A DNA stretch of 59,016 nucleotides from SIG440 sp045645805 (lineage in GTDB: Bacteria; Bacillota; Clostridia; Monoglobales; Monoglobaceae): contig JAZRJL010000004.1 of assembly GCA_045645805.1 (NCBI GenBank), forward strand, positions 1 through 59,016, written 5' to 3'. Below, in pieces: positions 24,162 through 31,958 of this stretch. Position 1 is the stretch's first letter, and each line of letters starts with the position of its first letter. A model generated the notes under the pieces. The model worked only from the letters and a program-made list of their open reading frames with translations. It had not been told where the DNA came from and did no database searches. Both the position numbers and the translations under genes were made by a program.

Positions 24162-24930
24162 CGCGTTTCACTCCTTTCATTTCATATTCATATGCACTGC
24201 CGCTACGCCGGTACGAATAATATCCTGCCCTGCGGCTTGGTGTCTCGGCAATATCCGGAACAACACCAAGAATCGGAATTTTAAACCATTGCTCAAGCTC
24301 ATCCTCGGTTTTAATTCTCATATCAAAAATTTCCCTGAGTATAACAAACAAACAGCTCAGGAACAAACCGATTATAAGTCCGAAAATCATATTTTTCTGA
24401 ATATTAGGTGATACACGTTCACCCAAAACAGCATAGTCAACAACCTTAACCGAACTTGCTTCAACAAAGTCCTTGATTATATCCGGCGAAACATCCGCAA
24501 TAACATTTGCGATTGTATATGTATTTTTTGCATCTGTTCCACGAACCTTAATTTCAAAAATTTCGGTTGAATCAACAGCACTTGCCGTAATACTTCTGCG
24601 AAGCTTTTCAGCATTATAATCACTAATGCCAAGCTCGTTCAGTTTGTGACAAACCTGGTTAAGTACCGTGTCACTTTTTATTATAACAATATAGGTGTCA
24701 ACCAGCATCTGAGATGCCTGAATATCACTTGTGTAGGTTTTATTAATTGTTGAATCCGTTTCGTTATTTACAAGCATTGTAACTGAAGATTCATACTCAG
24801 GCACAATCATAATTTCGCTATACACGAACGCAAAAACACCTGCAATAAAGGTGAACGCAACAATAAAACCAATCTTTCTTAAAAGTATTTCCGTTAGCCG
24901 TTTTAAGCTTATGTCTTCAAATTGTTCCAT
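24103..24930 (-). CDS. cpsC: Polysaccharide co-polymerase / kinase modulator (CpsC/YwqC, Wzz type)
   Basis: 276 residues from the ATG at 24930 (GGAG upstream). Two membrane segments flank an extracytoplasmic loop: the first around residues 18-38 (IGFIVAFTFIAGVFAF) and the second around 178-198 (FGLIIGLFLSCLFVILR). The loop carries the Wzz-like VPEYESSVTMLV. A C-terminal cytoplasmic tail normally activates the BY-kinase. Role: control of chain length of an exported polymer. No glycosyltransferases or flippase are nearby. Confidence 0.88.
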   Translation of the reverse strand: MEQFEDISLKRLTEILLRKIGFIVAFTFIAGVFAFVYSEIMIVPEYESSVTMLVNNETDSTINKTYTSDIQASQMLVDTYIVIIKSDTVLNQVCHKLNELGISDYNAEKLRRSITASAVDSTEIFEIKVRGTDAKNTYTIANVIADVSPDIIKDFVEASSVKVVDYAVLGERVSPNIQKNMIFGLIIGLFLSCLFVILREIFDMRIKTEDELEQWFKIPILGVVPDIAETPSRRAGYYSYRRSGSAYEYEMKGVKRDAGKSGKNELVSEAKTNSK

Positions 24931-24962
24931 AATATACTCCTCATAAATTTCTGTATAATAAA

Positions 24963-24991
24963 ACTTTATCAAATTATATTTACCTTGTCAA
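24963..24991 (-). promoter_or_regulatory. Promoter of the cpsCDB-SLH run
   Basis: On the minus strand TTGACA (24991-24986), 17 bases, TAAAGT (24968-24963), about 33 bases before the ATG at 24930. The -35 is perfect, the -10 is weak. Confidence 0.45.
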
Positions 24992-25038
24992 CAGTATAGT
25001 GACTAAATTCAATATAAATTTGTTCCATTAATTCAACA

Positions 25039-25575
25039 TTATGCCTTTTTGTTATAAAGTTCAGTGCGATTGCTGCCGGATATTTTAACAAGATATCCCG
25101 TTGCAGCCAACAGCATAACCAAAACCAAAAGACCCAGTATAGTCATCTTTACAAAATAATTTATCTGGGGAAAAACAATTAAGGCAAGTATTACTGCATA
25201 AAACAGTACTGTTGCAATTTTTCCGTACCAATTGGAATGAACCACAATTTTTTTGATATAAAGAACAATTCCCACTACAATCATCGTGATTTCTTTGGCT
25301 GCAATAATACAGATAATCCACACCGGAATAACCTCTTTAACAGCAAGACACACAACAGCAGTAATCTGCATAAGTTTGTCCACCAACGGGTCATATACAC
25401 TGCCAACATCTGTAATCATATTAAAACGCCTTGCAATCCATCCATCAACCACATCTGTAATTCCAGATAGTAAAAACAAAGCTGCAGCAAGCCAAAAGCT
25501 TTCATCCTCAAGTAAAAAATAAGCAAAAAAAGGTATAATAACCAATCTTACCGTAGTCAATATATTCGGTATCAT
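25039..25575 (-). CDS. pgsA: CDP-diacylglycerol-glycerol-3-phosphate 3-phosphatidyltransferase
   Basis: 178 residues, integral membrane. The CDP-alcohol phosphotransferase motif is DVVDGWIARRFN...VGSVYDPLVDK, i.e. DGX2ARX8-GX3DX3D. Four or more hydrophobic segments. It makes phosphatidylglycerophosphate in phospholipid synthesis. Start follows GGAGG. It is 39 bases downstream of mtrB in the same direction. Confidence 0.93.
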   Translation of the reverse strand: MIPNILTTVRLVIIPFFAYFLLEDESFWLAAALFLLSGITDVVDGWIARRFNMITDVGSVYDPLVDKLMQITAVVCLAVKEVIPVWIICIIAAKEITMIVVGIVLYIKKIVVHSNWYGKIATVLFYAVILALIVFPQINYFVKMTILGLLVLVMLLAATGYLVKISGSNRTELYNKKA

Positions 25576-25614
25576 AAAATTCCTCCAAATTATACAAAAT
25601 CAGTTTCGTTTTGG

Positions 25615-25866
25615 CTAGTTACCGCCTTGAACAATACCCATTTTTGTATACACCTTAGATTTCCCGCGAATTTTAATCGCCGACGTATTTTCGGTAAACT
25701 GAGCAATGTAAACCTCGCCTTTATCAAGCTTTTCGGTGTGATGAAATCTGGTATCACGTCCGCGGGTAATCCCGATGATGTTAACACCATCCTCCTCCGC
25801 CACCACGGCTACATACTCACCTGATGCTTCTTCCGGTTTATAGTTGTCATTCATAACCGTTTCCAT
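25615..25866 (-). CDS. mtrB: Trp RNA-binding attenuation protein (TRAP)
   Basis: About 83 residues. The core matches TRAP: EEDGVNIIGITRG, DTRFHHTEKLDKGE, IAQFTENTSAIKIRG, the tryptophan- and RNA-contact strands of the 11-mer ring. The start is uncertain: Met at 25887 has no ribosome site, Met at 25866 has a GGCGG 7 bases upstream, and a third Met at 25851 would best match the usual length of about 75. It binds Trp and 11 GAG/UAG triplets in trp leader RNA to cause attenuation. No trp operon or anti-TRAP (RtpA) is in the window, so its target lies elsewhere. Confidence 0.85.
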   Translation of the reverse strand: METVMNDNYKPEEASGEYVAVVAEEDGVNIIGITRGRDTRFHHTEKLDKGEVYIAQFTENTSAIKIRGKSKVYTKMGIVQGGN

Positions 25867-25911
25867 GACCTTTCCGCCATATGGCATAAATTAAAATTTA
25901 CAATTCATTAT

Positions 25912-25940
25912 ATTATACAATATATTTTACAAAAAATCAA
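25912..25940 (-). promoter_or_regulatory. Promoter of mtrB
   Basis: On the minus strand TTGATT (25940-25935), 17 bases, TATAAT (25917-25912). The short leader to the ATG at 25866 would be about 38 bases, which supports a start after 25887. Confidence 0.6.
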
Positions 25941-26019
25941 GCTTTTTAATTTACTTTATATAAAAAATGTTTGATTAAACACATCGGCCCGGGGGGATTA
26001 AAGAACACTTTATTTGTAA

Positions 26020-26056
26020 TTTAGGAAAATATAACAGAGGGTTATAATTTCCTAAA
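26020..26056. repeat. Long near-perfect hairpin upstream of mtrB
   Basis: TTTAGGAAA-A-TATAAC (26020-26035) pairs with GTTATA-A-TTTCCTAAA (26041-26056) with a single A:A mismatch and loop AGAGG. It has no T-tract on either strand. It is about 80 bases upstream of the mtrB promoter. Nearby GGCCCGGGGGG (about 25986-25996) is unusually GC-rich. Region 25941-26064 has no gene. Confidence 0.4.
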
Positions 26057-26060
26057 AAAT

Positions 26061-26098
26061 AAAAACAGAGTCTGTAAAAGCAAAGTTCTTTTACAGAC
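26061..26098 (-). terminator. Terminator after the MgtC-family gene
   Basis: GTCTGTAAAAG (26070-26080) pairs with CTTTTACAGAC (26088-26098) and on the minus strand is followed by TCTGTTTTTATTTT. It closes the mgtC transcript, whose stop is at 26109. Confidence 0.8.
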
Positions 26099-26108
26099 CC
26101 CATTGCAT

Positions 26109-26786
26109 TTATTGTGCAGGCTTGATTGAGCTGTGATAATTTATCATACTGATTATTTCTTCTTCGGTAACAGTTGTCGGAATTTCAATCTTAAACAGAT
26201 AATTTCGCTTTCCTTCACCAATATTTTCCACCGAAGTAGTTACTATCACAATTCTACGTTCATCGAATATGCTTTTTATGTATGCCTGATAGTTATTTTC
26301 GGTAACTTCTTTTATGGAAAGGACCTTGGTCTTTAAATTTCTGGATTTATGGAAATCGATATGCAAAACATACTGTGCAAGAACAATTACAACCGTTGCA
26401 GCAATGCCAAAAATATACATTCCCGAACCAATTGCCATACCAACACCCGAGGTTGCCCATATTCCTGCTGCCGTAGTTAAACCGGTAATTGTATTTTTAT
26501 GCACAAATATCATTCCGGCACCCAAAAAACCAATGCCGCTTGCAATAGTCGATGCTACACGTGACGGGTCCAGTCTGACTTCAACGTTTCCCATTGCTCC
26601 TTGCTGAATTACATCGAAAAATGCATATTTTGATACAACCATCATTATAGCTGCACCGCAAGCAACCACAAAGTGGGTTCTTACCCCCGCTTCCTTTGAA
26701 CGGTTTCTTCGTTCCATTCCTATAATAAGTCCACAGATGCCCGCAAGCACCACTCTTAATAAATACATCAACTCATTGCTGTACAT
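26109..26786 (-). CDS. mgtC: MgtC/SapB family membrane protein
   Basis: 225 residues. The N-terminal membrane domain has ERRNRSKEAGVRTH, a signature of MgtC, and GAGMIFVHKNTITGLTTAAGIWA. Four or five membrane segments precede a C-terminal ACT-like soluble part (about 150-225). Family members affect magnesium homeostasis and ATP synthase in other bacteria, but the biochemical role is debated. No magnesium riboswitch was seen; the upstream gap is only 16 bases, so it likely shares a promoter with the gene at 26803. Confidence 0.86.
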   Translation of the reverse strand: MYSNELMYLLRVVLAGICGLIIGMERRNRSKEAGVRTHFVVACGAAIMMVVSKYAFFDVIQQGAMGNVEVRLDPSRVASTIASGIGFLGAGMIFVHKNTITGLTTAAGIWATSGVGMAIGSGMYIFGIAATVVIVLAQYVLHIDFHKSRNLKTKVLSIKEVTENNYQAYIKSIFDERRIVIVTTSVENIGEGKRNYLFKIEIPTTVTEEEIISMINYHSSIKPAQ

Positions 26787-26802
26787 ACTTGCACCTTCCT
26801 GT

Positions 26803-27012
26803 TTAACATATTGTTATATCTAAAACTTCATCTTTATCCGCTTTTTTGCATGCTTCATAAGCTGTTCTTCTTACCGCCTCGTCATAACCCGTCAACGCCT
26901 GAAATGCACTGAATTGTGCTGCACGGTCTAAAATTGGCATCGGTTTTTTTCTAAATGATTTTCGATATTCCTGATGTATTATATCCCCGTATTTTTTATA
27001 TACTTCTTCCAT
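26803..27012 (-). CDS. YolD-like small protein of the UmuC cassette
   Basis: 69 residues from the ATG at 27012 with a GAGGTGAT site. It contains RAAQFSAFQALTGYDEAVRRTA, the pattern of small proteins found beside Y-family polymerases (YolD-like). Function unknown; probably a polymerase accessory or regulator. It follows the acetyltransferase gene by only two bases and lies in one run with the UmuC gene, so a common transcript is likely. Confidence 0.7.
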   Translation of the reverse strand: MEEVYKKYGDIIHQEYRKSFRKKPMPILDRAAQFSAFQALTGYDEAVRRTAYEACKKADKDEVLDITIC

Positions 27013-27014
27013 AA

Positions 27015-27461
27015 TCACATCACCTCTTCACTGCATAACTCCATTGCAATATGGACAATACCCTCTTCTATAAATTCGTTAGATACTGCTTTAAACCCAA
27101 ACTTTTCATAAAATCCTACTGCGTGTTTTTGTGATTCAAGATACAGTTTTTTGCATTCCAGCTTTCTCCGTATCTCCGGTAACGCTGCTTCCATCAACTG
27201 TCTTCCAAATCCTTTTCCGTGTTCAAGTGTAAGAACTCTACCTATCTTTACAATATTCTTATTATCCTTATAAAATGCCCTTAAATATGCAATAACCCTG
27301 CCATTTTCCCAAATGCAGCAATGCAGGCTGCGATAATCTGTGTCATCCATGTCATTGTATATTATCCTCTGTCGGGCAACAAAAATCTCTGCTCTTGCCT
27401 TTAAAATTTCATACACCTCTGTAGCAGAAAGCTCATCAAAATACTTTGCTTTAAATTCCAT
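27015..27461 (-). CDS. elaA: GNAT acetyltransferase, ElaA-like
   Basis: 148 residues. The ElaA-family pattern is visible: LKARAEIFVARQRIIYNDMDDTD at the start, IGRVLTLEHGKGFGRQLM for acetyl-CoA binding, and FYEKFGF near the end. The substrate is unknown. GAGGTG lies before the start, and the gene is 15 bases downstream of the UmuC-like gene. It appears to be part of a small polymerase-linked cassette. Confidence 0.85.
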   Translation of the reverse strand: MEFKAKYFDELSATEVYEILKARAEIFVARQRIIYNDMDDTDYRSLHCCIWENGRVIAYLRAFYKDNKNIVKIGRVLTLEHGKGFGRQLMEAALPEIRRKLECKKLYLESQKHAVGFYEKFGFKAVSNEFIEEGIVHIAMELCSEEVM

Positions 27462-27476
27462 CGTTTTTTCACCTCT

Positions 27477-28991
27477 TTACGCCTTATGCCCGCCAATCTG
27501 ACTGTTTCTATCCTTTGTGGTCGCACCTTCTTTGAGATTTATCCCTTTTAGTACAGCATTTTTGCCAAATTGCTTTCGCAGCTCAACCGTTGTTTTTTGG
27601 ATACTATGTTCCTTCTTCCTTGCAGTTTGCTGTTTTTTTCGCTGTTTCTCAGCTTCCTCATAATCTGTAAACAAATCAAGCTGTTCATATTCTTTTTCCT
27701 CTTTTACGGATTCCTCCGGCATAATATGATTAGCTGAAATATTAATACGTCTTACAAGCAAACCCTCATCAACAATATTGTCGAACAACTCCATCACTGC
27801 ATTTGTAATCAATACAGCTGACGAGGTATGAAGTCCTATATTTGCTGTCCCGTGGGCATGCTTGGGAATTTTTCTTCCATAAGAATCAATTGTCACCTCG
27901 CCCAAATATCCGGCAGCAATTTCCGGCTTGGTCAGATTTGAAATATCATATCCCACCGTCAAAACAATCTGGTCTGTTACAAGTCTCTTTTCAACTAAAT
28001 CAAGCGCCAAAAGCTCAAGCATTTCTGCAACAACCATTCTTGCTTTTTCAAAGCTGTACGGACAATGAAGCACTTGTCCTGTACCTATGCTCTTGTTTTG
28101 CGGTTTATAAGCTTTTATATCTTCAATGGTGCACGGTTCAACGCCCCATGCATGATCAATTAAAAGCTCGGCATTTACACCAAACAGCCTGTAAAGACGG
28201 TCTTCTCCATAGCCTGACATTGAATATCTTGCAATATCACCCATTGTATAAATTCCGCTTGCTTCAAGCTTGGTCGAATACCCTTTGCCAATCCGCCAGA
28301 AATCAGTCAAAGGACGGTGGTTCCACAATTTTTCTCTGTATGACATTTCATCAAGATACGCCATTCTTACACCATCTTCATCTGCAGGAATATGTTTTGC
28401 AACAATATCCATAGCAACCTTAGCAAGATACAAATTTGTTCCTATCCCTGCAGTAGCTGTTATTCCGGTGGTTTCAAGTACATCAATTATTATTTTTTTC
28501 GCAAGCTCACGGGCAGTAATTTTGTACGTGCTCAGATAATTTGTAACATCAATAAACACTTCATCTATTGAATATACATGTATGTCTTCAGGAGCAACAT
28601 ATTTTAAATAAACCTCGTAAATTCTCGTGCTGTGCCTGATATAATGTGCCATTCTCGGCGGTGCAACAATATACGAAAGCTCAAGCTCAGAATTTTTATC
28701 AAGCTCAGAAATATCAGATGATTTGCCTGTAAACCTATGATGCGGTGCTTTTCGTCTTCTGCAATTGTTAACCTCCTTTACCTTTTGAATAACCTCAAAC
28801 ATTCTTGCCCTGCCGGGTATTCCAAATGCTTTAAGAGAAGGGGTAACCGCAAGACATATTGTCTTTTCTGTCCGAGAAAGGTCTGCCACAACAAGATTTG
28901 TGGCCATAGGGTCAAGTCCGCGTTCTATACATTCTACAGAGGCATAGAACGATTTAAGGTCAATACAAAGATATTGCTTTTCTTTTTCCAT
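27477..28991 (-). CDS. umuC: Y-family translesion DNA polymerase (UmuC/DinB-like)
   Basis: 504 residues. CIDLKSFYASVECIERG at the start and YSIDEVFIDVTNYL (second catalytic carboxylates) are the Y-polymerase palm motifs. The palm, fingers, thumb and little-finger order is preserved, followed by a C-terminal extension of about 80 residues rich in Lys/Glu and ending with no recognised clamp-binding peptide. It copies damaged DNA. GGAGG precedes the start. No LexA box of the common Gram-positive form was seen upstream. First gene of a three-gene run with a GNAT protein and a YolD-like protein. Confidence 0.92.
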   Translation of the reverse strand: MEKEKQYLCIDLKSFYASVECIERGLDPMATNLVVADLSRTEKTICLAVTPSLKAFGIPGRARMFEVIQKVKEVNNCRRRKAPHHRFTGKSSDISELDKNSELELSYIVAPPRMAHYIRHSTRIYEVYLKYVAPEDIHVYSIDEVFIDVTNYLSTYKITARELAKKIIIDVLETTGITATAGIGTNLYLAKVAMDIVAKHIPADEDGVRMAYLDEMSYREKLWNHRPLTDFWRIGKGYSTKLEASGIYTMGDIARYSMSGYGEDRLYRLFGVNAELLIDHAWGVEPCTIEDIKAYKPQNKSIGTGQVLHCPYSFEKARMVVAEMLELLALDLVEKRLVTDQIVLTVGYDISNLTKPEIAAGYLGEVTIDSYGRKIPKHAHGTANIGLHTSSAVLITNAVMELFDNIVDEGLLVRRINISANHIMPEESVKEEKEYEQLDLFTDYEEAEKQRKKQQTARKKEHSIQKTTVELRKQFGKNAVLKGINLKEGATTKDRNSQIGGHKA

Positions 28992-29019
28992 TACTTTGCC
29001 TCCGTCACCTTTTTCTTTT

Positions 29020-29046
29020 ATTATACCCCAATTAATATAGCCGCAA
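29020..29046 (-). promoter_or_regulatory. Possible promoter of the polymerase cassette
   Basis: TATAAT on the minus strand (29025-29020) with TTGCGG 15 bases upstream (29046-29041); the spacer is short. The rest of 29047-29266 is AT-rich and holds only an imperfect hairpin around 29069-29105. Confidence 0.35.
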
Positions 29047-29266
29047 AAAATGTTTTCTCAAAATATAGCAATAAGAAGCTGTGACTTCCGCCACAACTCC
29101 TTATTTAAAAACAGTTTTATCCAATTTATCTTTAAACTATTTTTAATTCGTAAACAGTTTTCTTTTTAATTATATTATACTAAAAATAAATTTAAAAATC
29201 AATAGTTTCTATTGTATATTTCATTTTAAATAACTGTTTAATGTTTTTATATAAAAAACATCTATC

Positions 29267-29848
29267 TTATTTCTTCAAAACAGGTTGGTATTGTTTTCCG
29301 GCAAGTGCTGCCTGAACTGTTGGAGCAATTAATTCCATATCAGCCACAAGAGAATTTTCTTTCTCTCTGTAATCATCCTGATTAAACGGCACAAAATAAA
29401 TGTTTTTCATATTAGACAAAATTCCTATATTCTTTGCATTATTGCCAAGTCCATCATTGGTAGAAACCGCAATTACCACTGGTCTTTTGTTCCGAAGATG
29501 TGATTTTACCGCCAATGTAACGCTTGAATCGGCAATTCCGTTTGCAATTTTTGCAATTGTATTTCCTGTACAAGGTGCAATTACCAAAATATCTAAAATT
29601 TTTTTGGGGCCCAAAGGCTCGGCCTCAGGTATTTTTGATATTACTTTCTTTTCTGTTACCTCTTCCAAAAAACTTATGTGGTCTTTTGCCTTTCCAAAGC
29701 GTGTATCTGTCATATAGCTAATTTCTGACATAATAGGAAACACCTCGGCACCCATTGTTCTTAAATTTATAACCTGTGGGAAAACACGTTCAAAGGTACA
29801 AAACGAGCCGGTTATTGCAAACCCGACTTTTTTACCCGAAAGTTCCAT
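29267..29848 (-). CDS. dpaB: Dipicolinate synthase subunit B
   Basis: 193 residues of the flavoprotein-like (DpaB/SpoVFB) family: VGFAITGSFCTFERV, PIMSEISYMTDTRFGKA, DILVIAPCTGNTIAKIANGIADSSV. It follows dpaA directly (stop and start adjacent). With DpaA it oxidises dihydrodipicolinate to dipicolinic acid in the mother cell; DPA then loads the spore core with calcium. It marks the organism as spore-forming. Confidence 0.95.
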   Translation of the reverse strand: MELSGKKVGFAITGSFCTFERVFPQVINLRTMGAEVFPIMSEISYMTDTRFGKAKDHISFLEEVTEKKVISKIPEAEPLGPKKILDILVIAPCTGNTIAKIANGIADSSVTLAVKSHLRNKRPVVIAVSTNDGLGNNAKNIGILSNMKNIYFVPFNQDDYREKENSLVADMELIAPTVQAALAGKQYQPVLKK

Positions 29849-30745
29849 CTACCTCGCCTCCATTTCATCAAGAATATTAAGAATTGTTTTTCCGATTATA
29901 TCACCTGCGGTATCAGGAGCTACCTTTCCCGGAAGAGAAAGAGCCCAGATAACCTTGATGCCCATTTTACGAGCTGCATCAAAATCCACCCCTCCGGGCT
30001 TTGATGCCAAATCAACAATCAAGGCATTTCGGTTTGTCTTTGCAAGCATATCAGAATCCAAAATAAGAATGGGAACCGTATTAAATATTATATCAAACCT
30101 GCCTATTTCCTCATATAATCTGTCGGTATGAATTGCCTCCATTCCAAAAGAAAACACTTGTGCTCTGTCACGATTCTTGCGTGCTGCAACCGTAACCTTT
30201 GCCCCAAGACCCGACAGCATTTTTGCTAAAATTTTTCCTATCCTTCCGTTGCCTATCACAAGACACCTTGACGAATGAACTGTAAACGGTGTTTCCTGCA
30301 TTGCAATTTGAATTGCACCCTCCGCTGTTGGTATTGCATTTAAAATTTGAAGCTCTTCACGAGCAAAATAATCAATGACCTTTATACCCTTTTCCTCTGC
30401 ATATTTTTCAATCTTTTTGTCTGATTTTCCTGCAAGAACAATAGTACCTGCAGAAAAATTTTTTAAAAGCTCCTCTATTCTTATTTTGTTATATTTATCA
30501 GAAACGTTTATACTTTCACCATCAACTGTATATGGAAGCGGCAAAACTACCGCATTATAGCTTTTTTCAAGTCCGTCAACCGCATTTATTCTGCAAATTC
30601 TCTCCGAAAGCTTGTGCCCGTCTGCGTCGCCAAGGGCAAAGGCACTTACCTCACAGTTATGCTCCGAAACACGGTTTGCCGCACGAAGCTGCCGGAGGTC
30701 GCCGCCTACAAACAGAAGCTTTTCAGTTTTTCTGTTTACCTCCAT
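29849..30745 (-). CDS. dpaA: Dipicolinate synthase subunit A
   Basis: 298 residues from the ATG at 30745, which follows GGAGGAA. N-terminal DpaA domain (LLFVGGDLRQLRAA) and a Rossmann NAD-binding domain (VIGNGRIGKILAKMLSGLGA), with VDLASKPGGVDFDAA near the end, typical of SpoVFA. It makes DPA with DpaB. A sigma-K-like promoter lies about 40 bases upstream, in line with mother-cell expression. Confidence 0.95.
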   Translation of the reverse strand: MEVNRKTEKLLFVGGDLRQLRAANRVSEHNCEVSAFALGDADGHKLSERICRINAVDGLEKSYNAVVLPLPYTVDGESINVSDKYNKIRIEELLKNFSAGTIVLAGKSDKKIEKYAEEKGIKVIDYFAREELQILNAIPTAEGAIQIAMQETPFTVHSSRCLVIGNGRIGKILAKMLSGLGAKVTVAARKNRDRAQVFSFGMEAIHTDRLYEEIGRFDIIFNTVPILILDSDMLAKTNRNALIVDLASKPGGVDFDAARKMGIKVIWALSLPGKVAPDTAGDIIGKTILNILDEMEAR

Positions 30746-30782
30746 TTTGTCTTCCTCCAACCAAAAAATTTTACTATGCTAC

Positions 30783-30808
30783 ATATTATGCCAAACCGTA
30801 TTTTTTGT
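30783..30808 (-). promoter_or_regulatory. Possible sigma-K promoter of dpaAB
   Basis: On the minus strand AC (30808-30807), 16 bases, CATAATAT (30790-30783), close to the sigma-K form AC-N16/17-CATANNNTA. It sits 37 bases before the dpaA ATG. dpaAB (spoVF) is a known sigma-K target in Bacillus. Confidence 0.45.
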
Positions 30809-30816
30809 GTTTGAAA

Positions 30817-30903
30817 GAAATTTGCATATAGAACAAAGCGGCTTCACCGCTCGCCGCAGGCGGCGGTCTAAGCAAAAACGCTTTGTTTGCCTATGTGCAT
30901 TTC
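30817..30903. repeat. Long composite fold-back element
   Basis: An 87-base segment folds on itself in steps: GAAAT/ATTTC, GCATATAG (30824-30831) with CTATGTGC (30891-30898), AACAAAGCG (30832-30840) with CGCTTTGTT (30879-30887), then GCTT/AAGC, ACCGC/GCGGT and CGCC/GGCG inside. It lies directly upstream of the dpaA promoter. Shape suggests a small non-autonomous element or REP-like repeat. Nothing coding is seen across 30746-31026. Confidence 0.5.
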
Positions 30904-30941
30904 GACAAAGCCGAAAATTTTGCACGGGCATAAAATTAGTG

Positions 30942-30985
30942 TTTTTGTTTAATAGGAAATTACGCAATTTCCTATTAAACAAAAA
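30942..30985. repeat. Perfect 19-bp inverted repeat
   Basis: Bases 30942-30960 are the exact reverse complement of 30967-30985 around TACGCA. The outer ends are T5 and A5, which pair, so it lacks a free T-tract of its own. It abuts the permease terminator at 30988-31017. Confidence 0.6.
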
Positions 30986-31017
30986 AATACAAGGCTTGGA
31001 AACTTCCAAGCCTTGTA
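30981..31017 (-). terminator. Terminator of the sugar ABC operon
   Basis: TACAAGGCTTGGA (30988-31000) pairs perfectly with TCCAAGCCTTGTA (31005-31017), loop AACT, followed on the minus strand by TTTTTTT. It lies 10 bases past the stop of the last permease gene. Confidence 0.9.
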
Positions 31018-31026
31018 TAAATATTT

Positions 31027-31944
31027 TTAACCTTTTACACCGCCTACGGTAATACCGCCGAGAATATGTCTCTGGAACAAGAGGAATATAATCAGTGACG
31101 GAATTGTACCAAACATGAGACCCATAAAATATGTGTTCATCTTTACATCGGTAGCTGAACTCATTCTGAACAATTTGAGCGGAAGAGTTATGTTGTCGGT
31201 CAAATAAATCAAAGGTCCAAAGTAATCTGCCCATGCACCCTGAAGTGCACTGATTGATACGTACATAACAATCGGAACAGACAGCGGAATCATAATTCTG
31301 AAGAATATTGCTGCATCACTGCAACCGTCAATTCTTGCAGCCTCAACATAAGAAGTTGAAAGTGCGTCAAAATTATTCTTGAAAAGAATAATTGTGTACG
31401 AGTTGCAAGCATAACCAAGCCAAAGCGGCCAGTATGTATTGAGAAGGTTTACACCGCCCCAGTCGTATGCAAAGGGGAAGTGAAGCATTGTAATGTAGTT
31501 TGGCACCATTCTTATCTGAGAAGGCATCATCATTGTCCATACAACAAGTGTAAATATAAGCTTTGTGCCTGTTGGCTTTATCTTCGAAAGTGCATAACCT
31601 GAAAATCCACAGAAAATAAGTGTAAATGTAAGGTCACCCAAAGATTTGAAAAGTGTCAAAAGAATTGTGTCACCAAGTCTGAGAAGTTTCCAGGACTCTG
31701 TAATTCTGCTAATCATTTTGCCCCATGACATATCCTTGGGGAAGAAGCTTGCACTTGTATAAATTTCCTGTGTTTCTTTAAATGCGGTAAGTACAACCCA
31801 CAATGCGGGAACAACAGCTATAAGCGAAAATATGAATAATATAAAAACAAATATCCAATGAATCGTTTTACCTCTAAAGGTTCTTAAATCTGCATGGCTC
31901 AGGAGACCCGCAGGCTTATCTTTGAATTTTTTAAATATAACCAT
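31027..31944 (-). CDS. Carbohydrate ABC transporter permease (MalG/CUT1 type)
   Basis: 305 residues with six membrane segments. The EAA loop is YVEAARIDGCSDAAIFFRIMIPLS, which contacts the ATPase. Sequence resembles the YesQ/LplC/UgpE group that takes up oligosaccharides. It follows the MalF-type permease by 14 bases and has a GGAGG site. No ATPase gene is in the operon, so a shared MsmX-like ATPase encoded elsewhere is probable. Substrate unknown. Confidence 0.93.
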   Translation of the reverse strand: MVIFKKFKDKPAGLLSHADLRTFRGKTIHWIFVFILFIFSLIAVVPALWVVLTAFKETQEIYTSASFFPKDMSWGKMISRITESWKLLRLGDTILLTLFKSLGDLTFTLIFCGFSGYALSKIKPTGTKLIFTLVVWTMMMPSQIRMVPNYITMLHFPFAYDWGGVNLLNTYWPLWLGYACNSYTIILFKNNFDALSTSYVEAARIDGCSDAAIFFRIMIPLSVPIVMYVSISALQGAWADYFGPLIYLTDNITLPLKLFRMSSATDVKMNTYFMGLMFGTIPSLIIFLLFQRHILGGITVGGVKG

Positions 31945-31958
31945 TTACCTGCACCTCC

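Noticed and set aside
29069..29105. Imperfect hairpin near the polymerase promoter as a terminator
   Set aside because: Four mismatches and no clear T-tract, so it is not reported as a terminator.
28992..29266. LexA box before the Y-family polymerase
   Set aside because: No GAAC-N4-GTTC-type dyad was found in the AT-rich region.
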